Assembly: GCF_000720175.1 (NCBI RefSeq)
Contig: NZ_JOIX01000067.1
Location: 1-56,586 of the forward strand
Reading direction: 5' to 3'
DNA: 56,586 nt
DNA from: Streptomyces sp. NRRL S-337
Lineage (GTDB): Bacteria; Actinomycetota; Actinomycetes; Streptomycetales; Streptomycetaceae
The position numbers were made by a program, and so were the translations under genes. This document shows, in pieces, positions 16,802 through 25,224 of the stretch. The notes under the pieces were generated by a model. It saw nothing but the letters and a program-made list of their open reading frames with translations, did no database searches and had not been told where the DNA came from. Numbering within the stretch: the first letter of the stretch is position 1; every line of letters begins with the position of its first letter.

Positions 16802-17200
16802 CCCACGTACCTGGCCGTCCCGCCGCGGGTGTTGCTCGCCGTTGCGCGCTTTGCGGCGCCCCCGCACGTAGCCGTCTTTCCCGCCGCGGGGCTTCTCGCC
16901 GTTGCGCTTTGCGGCGCCCCGCACGTGGCTGTCTGTCCCGCCGCGGTGGTTTCTCGCCGTTGCGCCTGCGGCGGGCTGGGTTTGTGGTGGGTGCGGTGAC
17001 GGGCCTCCGGGGCCGGTTGTGTGGACTGCTGACGCTTTACGTCCACACAATGTTCGACCGTCCCCTACGGGTTCCAAGGGCCCCTGGTTCCCTCAACGCC
17101 CACCCCCACCCACCTCTTCCCACTCCACTCACGGCGTACGAGGCGCCGCAAAGCGCGCAACGGCGAGCAACTCCCGCGGCGGGACAAACAGGTACGTGGG
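16802..17200. repeat. Composite intergenic repeat with 60-bp inverted ends
   Basis: Three direct copies of a roughly 57-60-base unit lie at 16802-16861, 16862-16918 and 16919-16973. Each runs from a CACGTA/CACGTGG box through CCCGCCGCGG to CTCGCCGTTGCG and a CGGCG end. A fourth copy in inverse orientation lies at 17141-17200. By hand alignment the first and fourth copies match at about 55 of 60 positions, giving near-perfect inverted ends around 280 bases. The interior holds a perfect hairpin, TTGTGTGGAC at 17017-17026 with GTCCACACAA at 17041-17050. The element fills the space between two convergent genes, begins seven bases after one stop and ends three bases before the other. No transposase frame is inside. 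Confidence 0.9.
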
Positions 17201-17203
17201 AGG

Positions 17204-18007
17204 TTAAAGCCGCCGCAAGAGGTGGGCCAGGCGGTCGGCGCGGGAGTGGCCCAGGGCGCGCCAGGGGCCGGCGGCCAGGCGGTCCGTCAGGCGCTCGATC
17301 GCCTGGTGTTCGTCACGGCCGCGGGCGGTCGCGGTGCCGTCCGGGGTGATCCAGCCGCGCGCGGCGAGGCGATGGCGGGCGTCGCGCCGTTCCTGTGCGC
17401 TCCAGCCGCGCGCGGCGAATTCGGTGTCGGAAGCGGCCCCGATCGCCGCGACCGACACCAGGGCCTCGCACGGGTCCAGCCCGCACGTCAGCAGCGCCGC
17501 CACATGGCCGTCGCCGCGGTGCTCCCGGATGACGGTCGCGGCCTGCCAGAGGACCAGGTGGGGGGCCTCCGGCCAGGGCAGGTCGAGGTTGGCGGCGGCC
17601 AGCGGGTGGCCGGCCGGGCCGGCGTTCTCGGCGGCCTGGCGGGCGAGCCGGGCCGCCTCCGTGAGCTGAGCGGTGGTCAGCCGGCCGTCGATGAGGGCGG
17701 TCAGTGCGCGGTCCATGGCCAGCAGCCGGGCGTCCAGCACCTTGGCCGGTTCCGCGACCGTCCAGATCTGCGGGACGTAGCGGGCGACCAGGCGTGGGCT
17801 GAAGGTGTAGAACGTGGCGGTCACCAGCTCGGGCCCGGCGGCGCCGAGGGGAGCCGTCCGCCAGGCGAAGTAGCTGGGCCAGCGGGAGGCGACGTCGTAA
17901 CCGAGGTCCGCCGCGACCTGACGGGCCTCGGGCGCGGAGTACAGCAAGGCGTGCAGTGGCTCCAGCAGATGCCACATCCGGCGGGCGACCGAAAGGTATT
18001 CCGACAT
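17204..18007 (-). CDS. SCO6745 family protein (SalK-like)
   Basis: A 267-residue cytoplasmic protein of a family widespread in Streptomyces (SCO6745/SalK-like). It begins 'ARRMWHLLEPLHALLYSAPE', has a middle section rich in Ala and Arg, and a C-terminal winged-helix-like part ('GWSAQERRDARHRLAARGWI', then 'TPDGTATARGRDEHQAIE'). The biochemical function is unknown. The ATG follows GAGGT. Its 3' end abuts the composite repeat. The gene stands alone. Confidence 0.8.
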   Translation of the reverse strand: MSEYLSVARRMWHLLEPLHALLYSAPEARQVAADLGYDVASRWPSYFAWRTAPLGAAGPELVTATFYTFSPRLVARYVPQIWTVAEPAKVLDARLLAMDRALTALIDGRLTTAQLTEAARLARQAAENAGPAGHPLAAANLDLPWPEAPHLVLWQAATVIREHRGDGHVAALLTCGLDPCEALVSVAAIGAASDTEFAARGWSAQERRDARHRLAARGWITPDGTATARGRDEHQAIERLTDRLAAGPWRALGHSRADRLAHLLRRL

Positions 18008-18374
18008 CGCGTTACCTCATGGGCTACAGGTGCGCGCAGACAGGGAGTTGACCGGGGCCGGTCCAACGGGGCCGGGGCGCGGCCGCCGGCCGGCGGCGTG
18101 GGGAGGGGTCCGTCGGAACCCCGTGCCGGACGAAAAGCCGTGCGAAATAGTGACTTCCCCGATTACGGCGCGTGAATCCAGCGCGCAGAAGGCAACTCTG
18201 TGTAGTGGGCGGTGTGTTGGGTCCGTGCCGCGGGCCTGGTGGGCCCGGTGGGTGGCGGTGGGGGGTGGGGTGCGCTTTCGGCCGCGGGTGCGCAGGAGGT
18301 GGCGGCGGGCTCCTGGGGCCGGTGTGACGGCAATCCCGGGCGCGCCGCCGCCGTGGGGCTTCGGGGGCGGTGGG
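18008..18374. other. Intergenic region
   Basis: No gene is supported between the SCO6745-type gene and the PadR gene, both leftward. It should contain the promoter of the former (18008-18120 is the likely place) and the terminator of the latter. The right half is a G-rich low-complexity stretch. Confidence 0.45.
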
Positions 18375-19532
18375 CTACCGCTCCGGGTCCGTCGTGGGCG
18401 GGTGCTGGTCCGGGTGCCGGAGCAGGGCGCCGATGTGGGCGGCGGCGGCCGACAGGCGGCGGCGTGATTCGCTGAACTGCTCGGGCGTGACACCGTGATC
18501 GCGGGCGGCGTCCCGCAGGTCGTCGCGGAAGCGGTCCAGCAGCCGGTCGAAGTCGCGGGCCGGGTCACCGCTGACCGGCTCCTTCGCCCACTCGGGGGCA
18601 GGCGGCGCCGCGGACGCGGTGGACTGCTGGGGGTGCTCGGTGTCCTCCTTGGTGAGGTCGATGCGTTCGACCGTCACCTCGGAGCCGTCGTCGGGGGCGG
18701 ACGGTCCGGCGGGGCGGTCCTCCGCGGGCCGTTCGCCGGTGAACCGGCCGACCTCGCGGGACACCTCGGACAGCGCCTCCCGCACCACGCCCGACCAGTC
18801 GCCCGACCGCACCGCCCCCTGGGCCTGGTCCTGGACGCGCTTGATGACCCGCTGGATCTCCTCGCGTGCGAAGACCTGAGCCTCCCGGGCCTGCTTACGG
18901 GCGCGCTGGGCGTCCTGCCGGGCCCGCTTGCTCTCCTCCTTGGCCCGCCGGGCCTGTTCCTTCCACTCCTCCTTGGCGCGCCGGAACTCCTCCTTCGCCT
19001 GCCGCCAGGCTTCCTTGTCGCCGAAGGCGCCGTCGAAGTAGTCCGAAGGCTCCGGGAACGGCCGTCCGGCGCCGGCGCGTCCGGCGCTCCCCGTGGCGCC
19101 GTTCTTCCCGCCGCCGCCGGGTCCGCCCCCCGTGGACGCGCCGGCACGGGCCTGCTGGGCGGCCTCGCGCATCTCGCGGCGCAGGTCGCGCGCCGAGCCG
19201 TTCACGTCCTCGCGGATGTCGGAGGCCAGCGCGGCGACCGACTCCCTTATCTCCAGTTCCAGATCGGCCAGTTCGCCACCGCGGTCGGCGAGCTCGGCCC
19301 GTCCGGTGTCGGTGATCGAATAGACCTTGCGGCCGCCCTCGGTCGCGTGCGTCACCAGGCCCTCGGCCTCCAGCTTGGCCAGCCGGGGGTAGACCGTGCC
19401 GGCGGAGGGGGCGTAGAGGCCCTGGAAGCGTTCCTCCAGGAGGCGGATGATCTCGTAGCCGTGCCGCGGGGCCTCGTCCAGCAGCTTGAGGAGATACAGG
19501 CGCAGGCGGCCATGGGCGAAGACGGGGGGCAT
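18375..19532 (-). CDS. PadR family regulator with long coiled-coil extension
   Basis: A 385-residue protein. Residues 1-95 are a PadR winged helix ('LRLYLLKLLDEAPRHGYEII', 'GLYAPSAGTVYPRLAKLEAEG' in two helices, then the wing 'GRKVYSITDTGRAEL'). PadR proteins are normally 110-190 residues; here a Gly-rich linker leads to a highly charged helix from about 170 to 240 ('EEFRRAKEEWKEQARRAKEE' and onward) typical of a long coiled coil, then an acidic Pro-rich tail. It lies two bases after a DUF4097 gene in one operon and probably represses that operon through the ATATATCGCG sites upstream. The extension may respond to membrane or envelope state (inference). Confidence 0.88.
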   Translation of the reverse strand: MPPVFAHGRLRLYLLKLLDEAPRHGYEIIRLLEERFQGLYAPSAGTVYPRLAKLEAEGLVTHATEGGRKVYSITDTGRAELADRGGELADLELEIRESVAALASDIREDVNGSARDLRREMREAAQQARAGASTGGGPGGGGKNGATGSAGRAGAGRPFPEPSDYFDGAFGDKEAWRQAKEEFRRAKEEWKEQARRAKEESKRARQDAQRARKQAREAQVFAREEIQRVIKRVQDQAQGAVRSGDWSGVVREALSEVSREVGRFTGERPAEDRPAGPSAPDDGSEVTVERIDLTKEDTEHPQQSTASAAPPAPEWAKEPVSGDPARDFDRLLDRFRDDLRDAARDHGVTPEQFSESRRRLSAAAAHIGALLRHPDQHPPTTDPER

Positions 19533-19534
19533 GC

Positions 19535-20410
19535 TCAGAGCACCTTCTTCTCGGCGGGCGGGTCGGCGGGGGAGTCCTCGTAGGCGGGGCGGCGCAGCAG
19601 GGCCAGTCCGCCGGAGATCGTGGTGACCTTGAGGCGGCCGGTGCCCGCGCCCAGCGATCCGGTGATCCTCTTGGCGCCCCACTGACCGCTGACCCGGAGG
19701 TCGTCGAAGGCGTTGGAGACCGTGCCGGTCGTGGTGTTGGCCTCGACCCTGGCGTCGGCCGGGTCGGGCAACCGGATGGCGACCTCGCCGGAGACCGTGG
19801 TGAGGGTGATGTCGGCGCCCTTGCCGGGGTCGAGGTCCAGGACCATGTCGCCGCTGACGGAGTCCGCGCGCACCGCGCCGCCCGCGCCGTCGATCACCGT
19901 CAGGTCGCCCGAGACGGAGTTGAACCGCAGCTCCCCCTGGAGCGACTGGACCTCGACGTTGCCGGAGACCGTGTCCGCCCGCACTCCACCGGTCAGGCCG
20001 ACCAGCGTGATGTCGCCGGAGATGCCGCGGACGTCCGTACGCCCCGAGATCCCGGAGACCACCGCACTGGCGCCGATCACCCCGACCTCGACCCGGGTGC
20101 CGGCCGGCACCGCCACCGAGACCACCGCGCTGCGCTGCCATCCCTTGCGGTCGAGGAACTTCATGAACCCCTTCCAGGGCAGGTCCTCGTATGCGACGGA
20201 GAGGGTGCCGCCGTCGAAGGAGACGGTCAGGGGCGGCCCGTGCAGCTCGCTGATCTCCAGGCGTGGGGGGCTGCCGTCGGAGGTGCCGACGACGTTGACC
20301 GTGCCGCCCACCAGGCGGACGTTGAGCCCGCGGACGGAGTCCGGGATCTCCAGCGTGCGCGGTGCGGTCACCTCGATCGGATTCTGCGACCACGCGGTCC
20401 GGGCTGACAT
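19535..20410 (-). CDS. DUF4097-type beta-helical protein
   Basis: A 291-residue protein composed mainly of short repeated beta strands: 'GVIGASAVVSGISGRTDVRG', 'ISGDITLVGLTGGVRADTVS' and 'GNVEVQSLQGELRFNSVSGD' follow one another with a period near 19-20 residues, the DUF4097 (adhesin/liaX-like) beta-helix pattern. No signal peptide or membrane helix is visible. Family members in Firmicutes take part in envelope stress responses, and the pairing with a PadR regulator in actinomycetes is common. The ATG at 20410 has GGGAGG seven bases upstream. It is first in the operon. Confidence 0.85.
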   Translation of the reverse strand: MSARTAWSQNPIEVTAPRTLEIPDSVRGLNVRLVGGTVNVVGTSDGSPPRLEISELHGPPLTVSFDGGTLSVAYEDLPWKGFMKFLDRKGWQRSAVVSVAVPAGTRVEVGVIGASAVVSGISGRTDVRGISGDITLVGLTGGVRADTVSGNVEVQSLQGELRFNSVSGDLTVIDGAGGAVRADSVSGDMVLDLDPGKGADITLTTVSGEVAIRLPDPADARVEANTTTGTVSNAFDDLRVSGQWGAKRITGSLGAGTGRLKVTTISGGLALLRRPAYEDSPADPPAEKKVL

Positions 20411-20442
20411 TCCTGGCCTCCCCTGGATAGCCGTGCAACGCA

Positions 20443-20478
20443 ACATATCGCGTCCTCAACAGACACGATATATCGCGG
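20443..20478. promoter_or_regulatory. Candidate PadR operator, AYATATCGCG repeats
   Basis: ACATATCGCG at 20443-20452 and ATATATCGCG at 20469-20478 are direct repeats 26 bases apart; the second includes the perfect palindrome CGATATATCG at 20466-20475. They lie 33-68 bases before the DUF4097-padR start codon in unusually AT-rich DNA, the expected place for a self-regulating PadR site. Confidence 0.6.
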
Positions 20479-20554
20479 CTTCGGGAAGTCAAGCGGCCCC
20501 GACCCTGACCCGTCCCCTGCTCGCCCCCTACGTCATCCCTGGTCGTTGTCCCTT

Positions 20555-20626
20555 ACGGCGTTCTCAACGGTGCCCTCTGTGGCGTCCTCTGCGGTGTTCT
20601 TCGCGGTGCTCTTTGCGGCGTTCTCG
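20555..20626. repeat. Six 12-bp tandem units downstream of DUF6104
   Basis: Six degenerate 12-bp units (consensus GCGGYGYTCTCN) fill 72 bases. Read on the minus strand they encode four-residue repeats such as ENAAKSTAKNTAEDAT in a frame that stays open back into the 3' end of the DUF6104 gene but has no normal start codon. The rest of 20627-20737 has no supported gene. Confidence 0.6.
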
Positions 20627-20737
20627 CGCCGTACGGTCCTCCCCGTGCCGTACGGCGCCCCCGCTCCGCCCCGCCGCTCCTCTTCCTCGTCCGCCAGTCG
20701 TTCCTCGGCTGCCGGTCGTTGCTCGCCGGTCAGTCCT

Positions 20738-20938
20738 CTACTCGTCGTCCTCGTCGTCCAGTCGCGCCAGCCAGGTGGCCAGCCGCTCCACCGGAACCTC
20801 GAAGTCCGGGTTCAGGTCGACGAACGTGCGCAGCTGGTCGGCCACCCAGCCGAGGGTGACCTCCTCCTCGCCGCGCCGGTTCTCCAGCTCCTCGATGCCA
20901 CGGTCAGTGAAATACACGCGCTCTCCACCAGGGGTCAT
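20738..20938 (-). CDS. DUF6104 family small protein
   Basis: A 66-residue acidic protein typical of Streptomyces, beginning 'MTPGGERVYFTDRGIEELENR' in two pieces and continuing 'VTLGWVADQLRTFVDLNPDF' then 'VPVERLATWLARLDDEDDE'. The family is short, highly conserved and of unknown function; the first part looks like a small winged or ribbon fold and the rest amphipathic helices. The ATG is preceded only by a weak GGGAATG sequence. No operon partner is evident. Confidence 0.85.
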   Translation of the reverse strand: MTPGGERVYFTDRGIEELENRRGEEEVTLGWVADQLRTFVDLNPDFEVPVERLATWLARLDDEDDE

Positions 20939-21070
20939 GGGTCATTCCCGGCCAGGATAGGCAGGCCCACGGACCTCTCGCGCCCCAGCCGCCCGGGGGC
21001 TAGCCTGATCACCTGTCAGCGGTCCTGCGGCAATCGGCGAATTGCCGTCCAGGGGGAGCAGGAGGCCGTG

Positions 21071-21661
21071 ATGCAAGATCGCGCACAGCGCATCGAACTG
21101 CCCGACGGGACGGAGGTCTGGGCCCGGGTCTCCCGGCTGGACGCCCCCGGGCTCGACGGGACCGACCCACTGCACGGGGACGAGGACGGGGACTTCGAGG
21201 ACGTCGGCGCCTGGGACGCGCTGGGCGCCCGGGTGGAGGGCCTCCGTGAGGTGATCGGCGGGGTCGCCGCCAGCGTCCGCCAGGCCACCGCGCGGGTCGC
21301 GCCGCACGAGACCAGCGTGACCTTCGGTGTGGAACTGTCCGCGAAACCGGGCAAGGCGGTCGCCCTGCTCGCCGACGGGGAGGCCAAGACCAACCTCTCC
21401 GTCACCCTCACCTGGCGGCAGGACCGGCAGGACCGGCAGGACCGGCAGGACCGGCAGGACCGGCAGGGCGGCCGGGACCAGCAGGGTGACCAAGGCCGGC
21501 AGGGCGACCAGGACCGGCAGCCCGGACAGGACCACGGCGGCGGCGCACATCAGCCGGAACCTCCGGCCGCACCACAGCCGGAACCTCAGGCCGCACCTCC
21601 GGCCGCACCGCAGGCGCAACCCCCGGCCGGCCGCCGGGAGCTCGATGACGCGGGCCGCTGA
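21071..21661 (+). CDS. Trypsin-co-occurring domain protein (CU044_2847 family)
   Basis: A 196-residue protein. Residues 1-118 match the trypco1/CU044_2847 domain: an opening beta strand 'RIELPDGTEVWARVS', a helix 'LREVIGGVAASVRQATARVA', and closing strands 'TSVTFGVELSAKPGKAVAL' and 'KTNLSVTLTW'. Such domains occur next to trypsin-like effector proteases in conflict systems. The C-terminal 75 residues are a low-complexity tail: five tandem RQD triplets, then Gln/Gly/Pro-rich sequence. The ATG follows GGAGG. The stop TGA shares its A with the ATG of the protease gene, so translation is coupled. It may hold the protease inactive or recruit it (inference). Confidence 0.85.
   Translation: MQDRAQRIELPDGTEVWARVSRLDAPGLDGTDPLHGDEDGDFEDVGAWDALGARVEGLREVIGGVAASVRQATARVAPHETSVTFGVELSAKPGKAVALLADGEAKTNLSVTLTWRQDRQDRQDRQDRQDRQGGRDQQGDQGRQGDQDRQPGQDHGGGAHQPEPPAAPQPEPQAAPPAAPQAQPPAGRRELDDAGR
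21416..21460 (+). repeat. Five 9-bp tandem coding repeats
   Basis: CGGCAGGAC is repeated five times without change, followed by a variant CGGCAGGGC. It encodes RQD repeats in the linker of the trypsin-co-occurring protein. Identity between units points to recent slippage and likely length variation between strains. Confidence 0.9.
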
Positions 21662-23835
21662 TGGCGACCGCCGAGGGACGTACCGCTGACCGCGGCGACC
21701 GCGCCCGGTACGCCCAGCTCCTGGAGCACGCCGGCCGCACCACCGTCGCGCTGCGCGCGGCACCGGGCGCAGTCGACGCCCGGCTGTGGGGCAGCGGGGT
21801 GCTGATCGCCCCGGGGTGGGTCCTGACCTGCGCACACGTCCTCGCGGCGAGCGACGGGCGGCGCCGCGAGACCGGTCCGGACGGGGTCTTCGGGGTGGCG
21901 TTCGGCGGCCGGGTGGAGCCCGCGCACCTGGTGTACGACCTGAGCCGGCCCGCCCCGGAGGCGGGACCCGGCGCGGCCCGCGCCGATCTCGCCCTCGTGC
22001 GCCTGCTCGACCCGGAGGCCGACCATCCGTGCGCCTGGCTGAGCGACCAGCCGGCGACGCTCTTGGAGGACGCCTACATCTTCCGCGGACACGACCGGTC
22101 CGGCGGGCCGGAATCGTCGGCGGCCGCCGGTGCCGGGCCCGTGGGCTTCGCCGCCGAGGAACGCGTACTACGTGAGTCGGCGGTGGTCGGGCCGGCCGGG
22201 GCGCCGGGTCCGTCCGCCGCGGTGGACTCGTTCATCGCCGTCCGGTTCGGTGCCCGGGACGCCCGGGGGCTCCAGTTCGGCAGCGATGTCCGGGTCAGCC
22301 CCGGGGCGTCCGGCGGGCCGCTGATCGACTGTGACCGCGGTGAGGTCGTCGGCATCGTCAAGGGCCGCCACCAGCAGGACCACGTGGGCCTCGCGGTGCC
22401 GGTCACCGCGCTGCGCGGGCTGGGCCCGGAGCATCTGGTGGCCGGCGCCGAGGGGCTCGGGCCCGAGCCGTACCACGCGCTGATGGGGCTGCACGACCGC
22501 TGGCACTGGACCGGACAGGACCTCGCCCGGGCCGGCGGGCCCACCTGGTTCGACGCGCAGCACGCCATCATGGCGGGCCGCGGCCGCCTCTGGGGCGTCC
22601 AGGAGCGGCTGCAGGCCCTGGACCTGCTCGCCCGGCTGCCCGCACCGCGCGACCCGCTGCTCGTCGAGGCGGCGGTCGACGAGGCGCTGGAACGCGGCGA
22701 ACGGCCCGGCGCCTGGTCGCTGCGCACCTGGCGTGACGGGCACGGCGCGCTCTACCAGGGCAGCGACCCGTACACGGAACTCCGCGCCTTCGTGCACTAC
22801 CTGCGGATCGTGGCCCAGCGGACCGCCGACGAGGTGCGGGACGTACCGGGCGAGGAGGCCGCCGCGGTCCGCGAAGGCACGGCCAGGCTCGCGGAGTTCG
22901 TCCAGGCCAGGGCGGTCGTCCTGCAGCCGCAGGACCGCCGCCGGATAGGTCCGGTGCGCCGCCGCCCGCGCTCCGTCCTCGTCGAGTTCGAGCCGCTCTT
23001 CTACGACGAGAACGGCCATGAGCTCTACAACTGGTCGGTCAGCGAGGGCTACGGCCGGGGGCAGTGGCTGCGGGTGGACGTCCAGGAGTCGGCCGGCGGG
23101 GTGCCGTTCGAGGAGGCGCGCGAGCAGGTGCTGCGACGGCTCGGCGGGCGGCTGCTGCGGGCCGACGGGGACGCCGGGCCGGGCGCCCGGGTGCGGCTGG
23201 AGGTCGCCGTCCCCGAAGGGCGCTGGCACACCGCCGCCGGCCACTGGGAGGTCGCCGCGTCGACCCGGCGCACCGCCCGCCTGCGGCCGGTGGGTCCCGG
23301 CCGGGCCGTGGTCCTGCGTGACCAGGGCCGGCGCGAGGAGGTCGATCCGGCCTGGCTGCGCCGCTGGCAGGGCATGACCGCCGCCCCCGCGCTGACGGCG
23401 TTGCGCATCCCGCCCACGGGCGCCGGCGTGCGCCCCGGTGGCTCCGCCGAGGCGGTCTGGCGGCTGCTGGAGACGGCGGAGGACGGGGCGCTGCCCGCGC
23501 TGTGCCGGACGGTCGCCGACGGGTTCGGCCGGGACGCGGTCGGGGTGGCCCTGGACACCGGCTTCCCGGCCGGGCTGTGGCCGGCCCGCGGCCACGGCGA
23601 GGAGCGGGAGTGCGACGCCGCCTGCGAGGAATTCCACCGCGGCGTACGGGAGTTGCTGCAGGGCTCGGGCGGCCTGGTCCGGCTCCCCGAACTCGTCCGG
23701 CAGCTGCGCGCCAAGGCCGCCGAGGCGGCGGAGGAGGGCAGTCACTGGGCGCGGGACCTGATCCTCCTCTACGACGACCCGGAGGACCCGCTGCCCCCGC
23801 TCTTCCCGGACCGGCCGCAGGTGTCCCCGGGGTGA
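21661..23835 (+). CDS. Trypsin-like protease with VMAP-type C-terminal region
   Basis: A 724-residue protein. Residues 20-260 are a chymotrypsin-fold protease with a complete triad: His59 in 'VLTCAHV', Asp109 in 'ARADLALVRLL', and Ser217 in 'SPGASGGP'. There is no signal peptide, so it should act in the cytoplasm. From about 280 a helical middle region follows, then from about 430 a beta-rich domain ('VLVEFEPLFYDENGHELYNW' then 'SVSEGYGRGQWLRVDV') ending near 720. That order matches VMAP (vWA-MoxR-associated) proteins, in which the N-terminal module varies and is the effector. It is coupled to the trypsin-co-occurring gene and is followed by MoxR and vWA genes. The protease is inferred to cleave cellular proteins when triggered. 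Confidence 0.88.
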   Translation: MATAEGRTADRGDRARYAQLLEHAGRTTVALRAAPGAVDARLWGSGVLIAPGWVLTCAHVLAASDGRRRETGPDGVFGVAFGGRVEPAHLVYDLSRPAPEAGPGAARADLALVRLLDPEADHPCAWLSDQPATLLEDAYIFRGHDRSGGPESSAAAGAGPVGFAAEERVLRESAVVGPAGAPGPSAAVDSFIAVRFGARDARGLQFGSDVRVSPGASGGPLIDCDRGEVVGIVKGRHQQDHVGLAVPVTALRGLGPEHLVAGAEGLGPEPYHALMGLHDRWHWTGQDLARAGGPTWFDAQHAIMAGRGRLWGVQERLQALDLLARLPAPRDPLLVEAAVDEALERGERPGAWSLRTWRDGHGALYQGSDPYTELRAFVHYLRIVAQRTADEVRDVPGEEAAAVREGTARLAEFVQARAVVLQPQDRRRIGPVRRRPRSVLVEFEPLFYDENGHELYNWSVSEGYGRGQWLRVDVQESAGGVPFEEAREQVLRRLGGRLLRADGDAGPGARVRLEVAVPEGRWHTAAGHWEVAASTRRTARLRPVGPGRAVVLRDQGRREEVDPAWLRRWQGMTAAPALTALRIPPTGAGVRPGGSAEAVWRLLETAEDGALPALCRTVADGFGRDAVGVALDTGFPAGLWPARGHGEERECDAACEEFHRGVRELLQGSGGLVRLPELVRQLRAKAAEAAEEGSHWARDLILLYDDPEDPLPPLFPDRPQVSPG

Positions 23836-24159
23836 GCGGGGGAGCATTCGACGGCGTGCGCCGGGTGGCCGATGCCGTGCCCCCCTTCCGTGCCCCCGCC
23901 CGGCGCGCAGCGCCCCGCCTGCGACCCGCGAGACCGGAAACCGCCCCGTGCGCTTCCGTAGGGATGGGTACTGTCATAGCTTCGTGGAAGACTTGTTCGT
24001 GGACGATGTGGCGCAACCACGCGACGGCGGACGGCAGTTCGGCGTGGCCCGGATGCGTGCGCGTGACGATGTGAGCGGGACGACGTGAGGGTGCGCCGCG
24101 CGGTGGCGCGATGACGTGACCGAAGGTACCGACCCGGTCCGGCGACGAGGAGTTCCGAC
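23836..24159 (+). other. Gap inside the conflict-system cluster
   Basis: About 320 bases between the protease and MoxR genes. No gene is supported. The left half is Pro/Arg-rich in every frame. 23960-24160 has repeated GTGACG/GACGATG steps and a lower GC content, so an internal promoter for the MoxR-vWA pair is possible. Confidence 0.4.
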
Positions 24160-25224
24160 GTGAGCGACTGGCTCATCTACCGTGGCGCGGGAGCACCGCA
24201 CGACGGAATTGAGCACCTTCCGCCGCCACCCCCTTGGCGTGATTTCGACGGCGGCCCCCTGGTGGCGCCGCCGGCCGCGCTCGACCCCGCCTCCGAGCGC
24301 AGGCTCGGCGTGCAGCACCGCGAGGCCAGCCACCACCGCCCCGGCGAGACCGAGCGCGAGCTGGTCAACGCCGCGCTCTACCTGCGCCGGCCGCTGCTGG
24401 TGACCGGTGCCCCGGGCAGCGGCAAGAGCACCCTCGCGCATTCGGTCGCGTACGAGCTCGGCCTCGGCCGGGTGCTCAGCTGGCCGGTGGTCAGCCGCAG
24501 CACGCTCCGCGACGGCCTGTACGACTACGACGCCATCGGCCGGCTCCAGGACCTCCAGATCGCCCGGGCCGCCCCGTCGCCCGCCGCGGACGGCGGCGCC
24601 GCCGGAGGGGCCGACGAGGACGGCACCGGCGAACCGGGCGGCGGGATCGGCCGCTACATCCGCCTCGGCCCGCTCGGCACGGCCCTGTTGCCGGCCGCCC
24701 GGCCCCGGGTCCTGCTCGTCGACGAGCTCGACAAGAGCGACATCGACCTGCCCAACGACCTCCTCAACGTCCTGGAAGAAGGAGAGTTCCGGATCCCGGA
24801 GCTGGAGCGGCTGGCCGGATCCGCGCCCGAGGTGGCGGTGCTCACCGACGACGGCGCGCGGGTGACGGTCCGCGGCGGCCGGGTGCGCTGCCACGCCTTC
24901 CCCTTCATCGTCCTCACCAGCAACGGGGAGCGCGACTTCCCGGCGCCCCTGCTGCGCCGCTGCATCCACCTCCACATACCGGCGCCCGACAAGGAGCGGC
25001 TGGCCGCCATGGTGCGGGCCCACTTCGGCGAGGGCGCGGCCGAGCGCTACGAATCCGTGATCGACCGCTTCCTGGACCGCGAGCCCGGTGACGTACGCGC
25101 CGTCGACCAGCTCTTCAACGCCATCCACCTGACCCAGAAGGCCGGCTGGACGGACCAGGACGAGGAGGAGACCCGGCGGCGACTGACGGCGGAGCTGATG
25201 CGGCCTCTCGATCGGACGAGGTGA
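24160..25224 (+). CDS. MoxR-type AAA+ ATPase
   Basis: A 354-residue AAA+ ATPase of the MoxR branch, the ATP-driven partner of vWA proteins. Walker A is GAPGSGKS at 83-90, Walker B is 'VLLVDELD' at 184-191, sensor 1 is 'FIVLTSNGERDFP', and the arginine finger is in 'APLLRRCIHLHI'. An insertion of about 25 Gly/Ala/Asp residues lies between 135 and 162. The GTG start is preceded by GAGGAG. The gene overlaps the following vWA gene by four bases (GTGA), so the two products are made together. By analogy with MoxR/vWA pairs it remodels or loads a partner complex, here probably the VMAP protease module. Confidence 0.92.
   Translation: MSDWLIYRGAGAPHDGIEHLPPPPPWRDFDGGPLVAPPAALDPASERRLGVQHREASHHRPGETERELVNAALYLRRPLLVTGAPGSGKSTLAHSVAYELGLGRVLSWPVVSRSTLRDGLYDYDAIGRLQDLQIARAAPSPAADGGAAGGADEDGTGEPGGGIGRYIRLGPLGTALLPAARPRVLLVDELDKSDIDLPNDLLNVLEEGEFRIPELERLAGSAPEVAVLTDDGARVTVRGGRVRCHAFPFIVLTSNGERDFPAPLLRRCIHLHIPAPDKERLAAMVRAHFGEGAAERYESVIDRFLDREPGDVRAVDQLFNAIHLTQKAGWTDQDEEETRRRLTAELMRPLDRTR

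Noticed and set aside
16802..17200. Insertion sequence
   Set aside because: Inverted ends are present but there is no transposase frame and no clear target-site duplication; kept as a repeat instead.
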